Shown: positions 6,912-13,969 of the stretch, piece after piece
Layout: each line of letters starts with the position of its first letter
Numbering within the stretch: position 1 is the first letter of the stretch
From: an uncultured Eubacteriales bacterium
GTDB taxonomy: Bacteria; Bacillota; Clostridia; Oscillospirales; Oscillospiraceae
Direction: 5' to 3'
DNA length: 21,726 bases
Assembly: GCA_905202605.1 (NCBI GenBank)
Contig: CAJKSU010000024.1
Span: 1-21,726 of the forward strand
The notes under the pieces: generated by a model
Told to the model about the DNA's origin: nothing
Seen by the model: the letters and a program-made list of their open reading frames with translations, nothing else
Database searches by the model: none
Translations under genes and position numbers: made by a program

Positions 6912-8759
6912 ATGAGAAAGAACACAACTGTGCGGGCTGCCGCCATGGCGCTGTCCATGACGGTACTGCTTTCCTCTGCCGTATGGGCAGGCGATGTGCC
7001 GCCCGGCGGCTTTGGAGGCGGCGGAAATGTACCGCCGCCCCCGCCCGGCGGCGGTTCCATGACCTTTTACACCGGAGACGCTGTGACCGAGCTGGAATCC
7101 GGCGACTACACCGGGGAAACCTTCCCGGATTCCACCGGGGAGACGGAGGTAGCTCTGCGGGTCGGCCCCGGCGTAACGGCAACGCTGAAGGACTCCACGG
7201 TGACCAAGTCTGCGGGAGATATGACCGGTGACGACGGCAGCTTTTACGGCGTGAACTCCGGCGTGCTGGCCTATTCCGAGGATGCTGAGGCTCCTGCGGA
7301 GCTGACCATTGACGGCGGCAGGATAGAGACGAACGCCAGCGGCGCAAACGGCGTATTCGCCTACGGCTCCTCTGCCATTCATATGGAAAACACTGAGGTG
7401 ACCACCACCGGCGAGGGCGGCTCCGGCGGCATTATGGTAGCGGGCGGCGGCACGCTCTATGCCAAGGACTGCACTGTAACCACCGAGGGCGGCTCCTCCG
7501 CTGCCATTCGGTCTGACCGCGGCTCCGGTCTGATGGAGATCGACGGCGGCACCTATATTGCAAACGGCTCCAAGGGAACCGGCTCCCCGGCGGTTTACTG
7601 CGTGGCGGATATCACGGTTTCCAATGCCACCATGCAGGCGAACAATGCGCAGGCCATCTGCTTTGAGGGACGGAACCCCTTCCATATGTACAACTCCTAT
7701 CTGGAGGGGAACTACACTGCCTCCGATGACGATGAGAACTGCAATGTTATGGTCTACCAGTCCATGTCCGGCGACTCAGAGGAGGGAACCACCTACTGCA
7801 CCATGGTGGGCGGCGTACTGAAGGCCAACAACCAGAGCGAAAACGGCAACGCCAAGATGTTCTATACCACCAACACCTACTGCTACATCAGCCTCAGCGA
7901 TGTAAAGATGATCTACCCGGAGGGCATGGACACATTCCTGCTGTGCGCCTGCAACACCAACCAGCGGGGCTGGGGTACTGCCGGGGCCAACGGATCGGAG
8001 TGCGTCCTCTATACCATCGATCAGGACATCGACGGCAACATCATCTATGATACATGGAGCTATCTGAGCTGCTTTCTGACCGGCGGTACGGAGATGACCG
8101 GTGCGTTCCTGTGCCGGGAGGACAACGGCGAACGGGGCTGCGACGTCTATATGGACGGAACCGCCGTATGGACGGTGACCGGCGACAGTCTGGTACGGGA
8201 TCTGTATACCGCCGGAGATGAAATTCTGGACGATCAGGGCAAGAAAGTTTCCATCGTGGGCGCAGACGGCACCTCCTATGTGGAGGGCGACAGCGACTAT
8301 ACGGTGACGGTGACCGGCACCTATGGCGCCGACGATCTCACCGCCTTTGCGCATGTTCCCGGCATTGGCACCGTGGCCGACGGCGAATATACCTTTGAGC
8401 CGGAAAAGGCGGAGCAGTATGTGAACCTGGACTATACCCCCACCGCACCTGACGGCACGGTTTACGCCGAAGCGGCTTGGGGCGCAGAGGAGGAAGCACC
8501 CGCAGAGGACAGCGCCATGGAGCCTGCGGACTCTGCGCAGGAGAGCGTTATGGAGTCTGCTTCCGTGACCGCACCGGTGAAGGCGGAAGAATCTGCTTCT
8601 GCGGCGGAGGAAGAAGCGCCTGCTGCCGAGGAGAAATCGCCTGCCCCGGCGGAGACGGCGGAAACAAGCAATACCCCGGTGGTGATTGCGGTCATCGTTG
8701 TGCTGGTGATCGTGATCGCGGCGGCGGTAATTGTCGCAAAGAAGAAAAAGAAGTCATAA
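6912..8759 (+). CDS. Secreted, C-terminally membrane-anchored beta-helix-like surface protein
   Basis: I do not recognise a named family. From the ATG at 6912 the protein has 615 residues. It starts with a signal peptide (1-27, cleavage near VWA-GD), then a Gly/Pro stretch (31-48). A long region (about 80-430) follows of short strand-turn units such as ADITVSNATMQANNAQAI and LYAKDCTVTTEGGSSAAI, the look of a right-handed parallel beta-helix of the pectate-lyase-like type. A small domain with repeated TVTVTGTYG strands (about 445-515) leads to an Ala/Glu/Pro-rich stalk (520-588), one TM helix (589-609) and a KKKKKS tail. There is no LPXTG. A start at 6882 would put ten residues before the signal peptide; AGGAAGG 8 nt before 6912 supports the shorter form. 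A role as adhesin or glycan-binding or -cleaving protein is possible but not shown. It has its own promoter and terminator. Confidence 0.8.
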   Translation: MRKNTTVRAAAMALSMTVLLSSAVWAGDVPPGGFGGGGNVPPPPPGGGSMTFYTGDAVTELESGDYTGETFPDSTGETEVALRVGPGVTATLKDSTVTKSAGDMTGDDGSFYGVNSGVLAYSEDAEAPAELTIDGGRIETNASGANGVFAYGSSAIHMENTEVTTTGEGGSGGIMVAGGGTLYAKDCTVTTEGGSSAAIRSDRGSGLMEIDGGTYIANGSKGTGSPAVYCVADITVSNATMQANNAQAICFEGRNPFHMYNSYLEGNYTASDDDENCNVMVYQSMSGDSEEGTTYCTMVGGVLKANNQSENGNAKMFYTTNTYCYISLSDVKMIYPEGMDTFLLCACNTNQRGWGTAGANGSECVLYTIDQDIDGNIIYDTWSYLSCFLTGGTEMTGAFLCREDNGERGCDVYMDGTAVWTVTGDSLVRDLYTAGDEILDDQGKKVSIVGADGTSYVEGDSDYTVTVTGTYGADDLTAFAHVPGIGTVADGEYTFEPEKAEQYVNLDYTPTAPDGTVYAEAAWGAEEEAPAEDSAMEPADSAQESVMESASVTAPVKAEESASAAEEEAPAAEEKSPAPAETAETSNTPVVIAVIVVLVIVIAAAVIVAKKKKKS

Positions 8760-8769
8760 GATGTTTTGA

Positions 8770-8810
8770 GGGGCCGCTGCGGCAGTGCAGCGGCCCCCTT
8801 TACTTTTTGC
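8770..8810 (+). terminator. Strong intrinsic terminator
   Basis: A perfect 11-bp stem (GGGGCCGCTGC / GCAGCGGCCCC, 8770-8780 with 8787-8797), a 6-nt loop and the tail TTTACTTTTT follow the surface-protein stop by 10 bp. Confidence 0.92.
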
Positions 8811-8834
8811 GACAAGCGAAGGAACCCACTCTGC

Positions 8835-8869
8835 CAGCATAGCTGATGTCTCCCCTGTCAGGGGAGACA
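8835..8869. repeat. Palindromic intergenic element, probably a decayed dispersed repeat
   Basis: A small hairpin CAGC-ATA-GCTG (8835-8845) is followed at once by a perfect 23-bp palindrome, TGTCTCCCCTG-T-CAGGGGAGACA (8847-8869). The order 'small hairpin, then CTCCCC..GGGGAG' resembles abundant intergenic repeats I recall from Faecalibacterium-like genomes. Only one copy is in this window, so the repeat status is inference. There is no T-tract, so it is not a second terminator. Confidence 0.5.
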
Positions 8870-8943
8870 GACAGATCGAGTGCAAAGTTCAGTCTTTTCC
8901 CGATTCTAAGGGAAGCTTTAAGGAAAACTTAAACCGGAGCTGC

Positions 8944-8972
8944 TTGTGGCAGAACGTCGTCTATGCTATAAT
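8944..8972 (+). promoter_or_regulatory. Strong sigma-A promoter of the transporter operon
   Basis: TTGTGG (-35), a 17-bp spacer and a consensus TATAAT (-10) preceded by TGC (extended -10). It is the only promoter of this quality ahead of 9085, and transcription would start near 8979. Confidence 0.8.
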
Positions 8973-8993
8973 TGTACTAACGTGATTAGTACA
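8973..8993. promoter_or_regulatory. 21-bp inverted-repeat operator over the transcription start
   Basis: TGTACTAA (8973-8980) and its exact complement TTAGTACA (8986-8993) are separated by CGTGA. The repeat begins directly after the -10 and covers the expected start site, the usual place for a repressor operator. The shape would suit a dimeric winged-helix repressor such as GntR type, but no regulator gene lies nearby and I cannot name one. Confidence 0.65.
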
Positions 8994-8997
8994 GTTG

Positions 8998-9024
8998 CAT
9001 GGGAAACGAAAAAATTTTCCCATG
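8998..9024 (+). promoter_or_regulatory. Stem-loop in the 5' leader of the transporter operon
   Basis: CATGGGAAA (8998-9006) pairs exactly with TTTCCCATG (9016-9024) around a 9-nt A-rich loop. No T-tract follows, and the ribosome binding site is about 50 nt further on. It could stabilise the transcript or be a regulator contact; it is not a recognised riboswitch. Confidence 0.4.
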
Positions 9025-9084
9025 GATGAAACCTGCGGGAGCAGCGCAGCGTCTATATAGAAAAGCGGAGAAGGAGGGGATAAT

Positions 9085-10002
9085 ATGAAGCGCCAAGCCA
9101 AGCGGGAAAAGCTCCAGCGGACGGCGGCGGAGCGCAGAGAGCTGCGCCGGGAGCGTATGGTTTCGCTGGCCTTTGTATCGCCGAGCCTGCTGGGCATTCT
9201 GGTGTTCTTCGTGCTGCCCTTTTTCGTGGTCATTTACTATGCGTTTGTGAATAACCCGGTGCTTCACGAGTTCGTGGGCTTTGATAACTTCCGGAACCTG
9301 TTTCAGAACGCGTCCTTTCGGCTGGCGGCGAAGAATACGGCGATTTTTTCTCTGATTGCGGTGCCGTCGGCAGTAATCGGCTCTCTGCTGCTGGCCTGCA
9401 TGCTCAGCCAGAAGATCCCCCTGCGGAGCCAGATCCGGACGTTTATGCTGTCGCCGCTGATGGTGCCGGTGGCGTCCATTGTACTGATCTGGCAGGTGAT
9501 TTTCAGCAACAACGGTGCGCTGAATGATTTTCTGGCACATTTCGGGGTGGATAAGATCGACTGGATGAAGTCGGAATTCAACCGCTATGTGGTGATTCTG
9601 CTGTTTCTGTGGAAGAACATCGGCTATGACATGATTCTGTTTCTGGCGGCGCTGTCCAATGTCCCGGTGGACATTCAGGAGATGGCAATGCTGGAGGGCG
9701 CCGGCTCCATGCGGATCTTCTTTCAGATCAAGCTCCGATATATTTTTCCCACAATCCTGTTCGTGACGATCCTGAGCCTGATCAACTCCATGAAGATCTT
9801 CCGGGAGGTATATCTGCTCACCGGAAAATACCCCTATGATGGACTATACTTATTGCAGCACTTTATGAACAATACCTTTGAAAGCATGGACTATCAGAAG
9901 CTTTCTGCGGCGGCGCTGGTGATGGCGGCGGTGATGGTCATCATCATCGGACTGCTGTTTCTGGTGGACAATCGGCTGGGAAAGGACGTGGAAGGAGAAT
10001 GA
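9085..10002 (+). CDS. Carbohydrate-type ABC transporter permease (MalF/UgpA-like)
   Basis: This is a membrane permease of the CUT1 (binding-protein-dependent) importer type. At 305 residues it shows six hydrophobic helices (about 27-54, 84-107, 119-140, 167-190, 220-236, 273-294). The ATPase-docking EAA loop is at 199-222, reading EMAMLEGAGSMRIFFQIKL and ending IFP. The N-terminus (1-25) is strongly basic and cytoplasmic. AAGGAGGGG lies 5 nt before the ATG. Its stop overlaps the start of the second permease as ATGA. No ATP-binding subunit is encoded in the operon, so a shared MsmX/UgpC-type ATPase elsewhere would be needed. A sugar substrate is the family norm, but the companions here are unusual, so it should be treated as unknown. 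Confidence 0.9.
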   Translation: MKRQAKREKLQRTAAERRELRRERMVSLAFVSPSLLGILVFFVLPFFVVIYYAFVNNPVLHEFVGFDNFRNLFQNASFRLAAKNTAIFSLIAVPSAVIGSLLLACMLSQKIPLRSQIRTFMLSPLMVPVASIVLIWQVIFSNNGALNDFLAHFGVDKIDWMKSEFNRYVVILLFLWKNIGYDMILFLAALSNVPVDIQEMAMLEGAGSMRIFFQIKLRYIFPTILFVTILSLINSMKIFREVYLLTGKYPYDGLYLLQHFMNNTFESMDYQKLSAAALVMAAVMVIIIGLLFLVDNRLGKDVEGE

Positions 10003-10952
10003 GACGGATTTCTGCACGTCCTGTCAGCCAGAGCCGCTACCGCCGGAGAAAAATCATCCTGCGGGTGCTCCTGACGGCAATCGCCCTGAGCATGGCGGTG
10101 ATGTTCCTGCTGCCTATTGTGCTGACGATCACCAATTCGTTTATGACGCAGGACGAAATTACCGCCAACTATGGCGTGGTATTTGGCAATGCCAGCGCCT
10201 CCGGCACCGGAGATTCCAACAGCAATCAGGCGGTGACCACGTATATTTCCCAGAAGGTAAACCTGAAATTCATCCCGGACATGGTGTCCTTTGGGCAGTA
10301 TTGGACGGTGCTATTCAACAGCCCGGCGTATCTGCTGAAATTCTGGAACTCCGTGATCCTGACGGTCCCTATTGTGGTGTTTCAGGTGGCGCTGGCGTCG
10401 CTGGCGGCCTATGGCTTTTCCCGGTATCGGGGCAAGGTGCGGGAGATGGTGTTTTTCGGCTATATCATCCTGATGCTCATGCCCTATCAGGTGACGCTGG
10501 TGCCGAACTATCTGGTGTCCAAGTGGCTGGGGCTGCTGGATACCAATTGGGCGATCATCCTGCCGGGAATATTCGCCCCGTTCAGCGTATTTCTGCTGAC
10601 CAAGAACATGCGCCGGATCCCCAAATCCTATATTGAGGCGGCGGAGCTGGACGGCGCGGGGGAGTGGCAGATCTTTTCGAAGGTCTGCCTGCCCATGTGC
10701 AAAAACGCACTGGTCAGCGTGGCGATGCTGGTGTTTATTGACTACTGGAACATGGTGGAGCAGCCGCTGATCCTGTTTACCGATCAGGACAAATACCCCC
10801 TGAGCGTCTTTTTGAGTGAAATCAACAGCGGCGAGGTGGGGGTCGCCTTTGCGGTGGCGGTGATTTATATGGTGCCGACCCTGCTGATGTTCCTGTGGGG
10901 CGAAGAATATCTGGAAGAGGGCATTACCTATTCCGGCGGCATTAAGGGTTAA
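9999..10952 (+). CDS. Carbohydrate-type ABC transporter permease (MalG/UgpE-like)
   Basis: This is the partner permease of the preceding gene, 317 residues, with the EAA loop at 212-233 (IEAAELDGAGEWQIFSKVC followed by LP). Six helices are visible: 20-46, 116-140, 150-171, 183-201, 236-256 and 280-300. The stretch between TM1 and TM2 (about 50-112) is longer than the simple loop expected and contains a Ser/Asn/Gly-rich segment (66-77). In the usual topology it faces outward, where it could contact the binding lipoprotein or the adaptor proteins encoded downstream. It overlaps the first permease by 4 bp, with GAAGGAGA providing the ribosome binding site. The adaptor gene starts 15 bp after the stop. 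Confidence 0.9.
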   Translation: MRRISARPVSQSRYRRRKIILRVLLTAIALSMAVMFLLPIVLTITNSFMTQDEITANYGVVFGNASASGTGDSNSNQAVTTYISQKVNLKFIPDMVSFGQYWTVLFNSPAYLLKFWNSVILTVPIVVFQVALASLAAYGFSRYRGKVREMVFFGYIILMLMPYQVTLVPNYLVSKWLGLLDTNWAIILPGIFAPFSVFLLTKNMRRIPKSYIEAAELDGAGEWQIFSKVCLPMCKNALVSVAMLVFIDYWNMVEQPLILFTDQDKYPLSVFLSEINSGEVGVAFAVAVIYMVPTLLMFLWGEEYLEEGITYSGGIKG

Positions 10953-10967
10953 AGAGAGGTAGAAAAC

Positions 10968-12623
10968 ATGACACACGAACCGATGACGGAGGGCAGGCGC
11001 AGAAAAAAGCGCGGCAGGCGGGACTGGGTAAAAAACGCGATCATTGCGTTTTTGGCGGTGCTGCTGGTGCTGACCTTCTTTTCCAATACCATTATGAACT
11101 ATTCGCTGCCGGAGGTGGCGGCGCAGTATCCCCAGTCTACGACCCTGACCACAAAAATTCGGGGAACCGGAACGGTAGAGGCGGCGCAGAGCTATAACGT
11201 GACCGTTCAGGAGACGAGAACCGTCGCCACGGTGAACGTGAAAAAGGGCGACACCATTGCGGCGGGGGACACGCTCCTGACGCTGGATGCCACGGAGAGT
11301 CAGGAGCTGCAGGACGCCCGAAGCAATCTTGCCAGCTTGAAGCTGGAATATGAAAAGATGCAGCTTCCAAAATCTGTGGACGGAGCGGCGGCGCAGGCCT
11401 TGACCCTGACACAGGCGCAGGAGGCGGTGAGCCGCGCGGAGACGGATTTGGCAAATGCAAAAAAGTATGAGAGCGATCTCAAGTGGTATCAGGATCAGGA
11501 GGCCGCGGCGAAGTCTGATTTAGCGACAAAAAACCAGACCAAGGATTACTACACAAGTCTGGTGGATAACTTGAATAGCCAGATCAGCAGTGTAGAAAAC
11601 ACCAACGCAGATTATCTCAGCGCAAAAAAGCGGCTGGAGGATGATCCGGGAAATGAGGAATTAAAAGCAGAGGTACAGCGGATTTATGATGAACAGATTG
11701 CCCCCCAGCTGGCTTCTCTGACGAATCAACTTGCCGAGGCGCAACGGAATCTTTTGAATGCTACCTATGCCGCCAGTCAGGCGGAGGCGGCATATAACAG
11801 CGCACAGGATGCCACAACGGCGTTCCAAAGCAGAAATTCCAATGCTACCTCAGTATCTGCCGCAGAGACTGCCCTCCAAACCGCCAAGGATGCCCTTGCA
11901 TCGGCACAGGCCACCGCCACGGACACGGAGAACACCAACACTTACAACGAATCCGTGAACCAGCTGGAGCTGGAGGCCAAGGCACAGGAGGTCAAGAACG
12001 CCGAGGACAAGGTCAAGGCACTGGAGGAAAAGACCTCCGCCGCCAGCATTAAGAGCCGGTATGCCGGTGTGGTCACGGAGGTCAATGTGGCGGCAGGCGA
12101 TACGACCTCGGCAGATACGCCCCTGATGGTGGTGGAGCTGACCGAAAAGGGCTATACCTTAAAAGCAACGGTGAAAAAGGAACAGGCACGCACCCTGAAG
12201 GAGGGGCTTCAGGCGGAGATCACCAACCTCTGGGACAGCGGCATTACCATGACCCTGACCTCTATCACCGCCGACAAGAATGACCCAGCAAACAGCCGCA
12301 TTCTGACCTTCTCGGTGACCGGAGAGGATGTCAGCGTGGGGCAGAGCCTGAGCTTTTCCGTAGGCGATAAAAACGCCAGCTATGATCTGGTGATCCCCAG
12401 CGCAGCCATTCATACGGACGCCAACGGCAGCTTTGTCTATGTGGTGCAGGTGAAATCCAGCCCGCTGGGCAACCGCTATTCCGTAAAGAAAAAGACGGTT
12501 TCCGTGGTGGCTTCGGATGACAGCAACAGCGCAGTTTCCGGTGAGCTGGAGGCGCAGGACTTTGTGATTACCACGGCGACGGTACCGCTGGAGGTCGGAA
12601 CTCAGGTCCGGATGGCGGAGTGA
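10968..12623 (+). CDS. HlyD/MacA-type membrane fusion (adaptor) protein with long coiled-coil hairpin
   Basis: This 551-residue adaptor normally links an inner-membrane pump to outer partners. A basic N-terminus (10-22) precedes one TM helix (about 23-40). The first half of a lipoyl domain runs 72-108 (VATVNVKKGDTIAAGDTLLTL). A long Ala/Gln/Glu-rich helical hairpin follows (about 110-357), turning near 220-240. The second lipoyl half is at 360-390 (SRYAGVVTEVNVAAGDTTS), then a beta-barrel (395-465) and a membrane-proximal domain (470-551). The hairpin, about 245 residues, is long for a Gram-positive MacA/YknX-type protein. Such adaptors usually sit beside an ABC exporter ATPase and permease; here the neighbours are importer-type permeases and a solute-binding lipoprotein. 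GAGAGGT lies 7 nt before the ATG. Confidence 0.88.
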   Translation: MTHEPMTEGRRRKKRGRRDWVKNAIIAFLAVLLVLTFFSNTIMNYSLPEVAAQYPQSTTLTTKIRGTGTVEAAQSYNVTVQETRTVATVNVKKGDTIAAGDTLLTLDATESQELQDARSNLASLKLEYEKMQLPKSVDGAAAQALTLTQAQEAVSRAETDLANAKKYESDLKWYQDQEAAAKSDLATKNQTKDYYTSLVDNLNSQISSVENTNADYLSAKKRLEDDPGNEELKAEVQRIYDEQIAPQLASLTNQLAEAQRNLLNATYAASQAEAAYNSAQDATTAFQSRNSNATSVSAAETALQTAKDALASAQATATDTENTNTYNESVNQLELEAKAQEVKNAEDKVKALEEKTSAASIKSRYAGVVTEVNVAAGDTTSADTPLMVVELTEKGYTLKATVKKEQARTLKEGLQAEITNLWDSGITMTLTSITADKNDPANSRILTFSVTGEDVSVGQSLSFSVGDKNASYDLVIPSAAIHTDANGSFVYVVQVKSSPLGNRYSVKKKTVSVVASDDSNSAVSGELEAQDFVITTATVPLEVGTQVRMAE

Positions 12624-12627
12624 GGTG

Positions 12628-13899
12628 ATGGGCGTGCAGGTCAAAAAGATGCTCATCTGGCTGCTCCGACGATGGAAATGGGTGCTTTGGGTGCTGGCGG
12701 TGCTGGTGAGCCTTGGAATCTTCCATGGCATGTGCCGGGGGGATCAGAAGACCGAGACAACCCTCACGGCGCAGACTGCGTGGCAGCGCTGGGAGACGGA
12801 GGACAAGCCCTATGCGCAGGCGTCGGTGTATCTCCCGGAGGACAGCGCCATTCCCGCAGCAGAGCTGTCCGGCATCCGGCTGAGCATGGAAAATGCCCTG
12901 ACGGCGGCGGGCGTTCCCTCCACAGAGCATCCGTGGTTCTATGCGGCCTCCCGGACGGAGCAGGTCACACTGCAAAACGGTATTGCCAGCAGTACCGTGG
13001 AGCTGACCATGATTACCGGCGACTATTTCCGTATCCATCCCATGGTGCTGCGCACCGGCTGGTATATGTCCGAGGACGATGTGATGCATGACCGGATCGT
13101 GCTGGATCGGCAGACGGCATGGAACCTGTTTTACTCCGACGATGTGGCGGGGCAGTTCCTCGAATGGAACGGACAGCGGTATCAGGTGGCAGCGGTGGTA
13201 GACTATGAGCCGGGGAAATATAATGAAATGGCGGCGAAGGACGTGTGCCGTGCATGGGTCTATGCGGATTCCCCCGGTGTGAGCAGGACGGCGGGCGATA
13301 CAGCCGGAGACACGCCGGATGCGCAAGACACGGGAACGGCATCCGATTCGGGCGGCACAGGCAGTACGGACAGTGTGAGCTTTACGTGTCTGGAAATGGT
13401 ACTGCCCCAGCCGGTAAAGAGCTTTGCGGTGTCGTCTCTCCAGAAGGTGCTCAAGGAGCTGGTGCCGGAGAACACCGTGTATACGGACAACAGCGGACGG
13501 TTTTCTCTGGAGAACCGCTGGAATGTTCTGCGGCATCTTTCCACACGGGGAATCTCCAATCAGGCAGTTTTTTATCCCTACTATGAAAATGCCGCAAAGC
13601 TGGTGGAAAACCGTTTGGCACTTCGCCTGATCCCGGAGGCGCTGCTGCTGCTGTTTTCGGTTATCAGCGGCGTGATCTGGCTGGTTCTGCTGAACCGCAG
13701 GCGTACATGGGGACTTTACAGCATTCCCATTGCCATTGAAAACGCCATAGACCGAAGAAATGCAAGACGTTACGAGGCAAGGCAGAACGGCGAGAAGCCG
13801 GAGCCGAGATTCCATCTGCCGGGGCGGAAAAAACGCCCGCCAAAGCATCATGAACTGGATTATTCCCGTGGAAGCAGGGGGAGATTCCGGAGAAAATAG
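12628..13899 (+). CDS. Two-TM membrane protein with MacB periplasmic-core-like outer domain
   Basis: The protein is 423 residues. TM1 (about 14-33) is followed by an outer domain (34-335), TM2 (337-356) and a very basic cytoplasmic tail (357-423). Residues 127-197 read like a MacB periplasmic core domain: TGDYFRIHPMVLRTGW, then MSEDDVMHDRIVLDRQTAWN, then FLEWNGQRYQVAAVVD. That matches the family pattern of 'DYF.. G..F..ED D..VV... A..LF... G.. ..NG..Y.VVGVV'. A Thr/Gly/Asp-rich insert (218-250) interrupts it. The other FtsX-type helices and the ATPase of MacB are absent, so it cannot be a complete exporter. The start is uncertain: GTG at 12625, ATG at 12628 (GGAG 7 nt upstream) or GTG at 12634 are all possible. 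It lies next to the MacA-like adaptor, its natural partner class. Confidence 0.72.
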   Translation: MGVQVKKMLIWLLRRWKWVLWVLAVLVSLGIFHGMCRGDQKTETTLTAQTAWQRWETEDKPYAQASVYLPEDSAIPAAELSGIRLSMENALTAAGVPSTEHPWFYAASRTEQVTLQNGIASSTVELTMITGDYFRIHPMVLRTGWYMSEDDVMHDRIVLDRQTAWNLFYSDDVAGQFLEWNGQRYQVAAVVDYEPGKYNEMAAKDVCRAWVYADSPGVSRTAGDTAGDTPDAQDTGTASDSGGTGSTDSVSFTCLEMVLPQPVKSFAVSSLQKVLKELVPENTVYTDNSGRFSLENRWNVLRHLSTRGISNQAVFYPYYENAAKLVENRLALRLIPEALLLLFSVISGVIWLVLLNRRRTWGLYSIPIAIENAIDRRNARRYEARQNGEKPEPRFHLPGRKKRPPKHHELDYSRGSRGRFRRK

Positions 13900-13918
13900 T
13901 TATGACATATCGTAAGGG

Positions 13919-13938
13919 TTCGGGCGATTCTGCCCGGA
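13919..13938 (+). promoter_or_regulatory. Intercistronic hairpin before the binding lipoprotein
   Basis: TTCGGGC (13919-13925) pairs with GCCCGGA (13932-13938), with one G-U pair and a 6-nt loop, in the 70-bp gap between the MacB-like gene and the lipoprotein gene. No T-tract follows. Such hairpins can raise expression of the binding protein relative to permeases; this is inference. Confidence 0.4.
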
Positions 13939-13969
13939 CAGTGAACAATCTGGAAAGGAACGGTGTGAG

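Noticed and set aside
8847..8869. Second terminator after the surface-protein gene
   Set aside because: The palindrome has only one central base and no following T-tract, and a strong terminator already lies at 8770-8810.
10968..12623. Reading the adaptor as part of an RND efflux pump
   Set aside because: No RND transporter or outer-membrane factor is present and the host appears Gram-positive. A MacA/YknX-like role is closer, but the pump is missing too.
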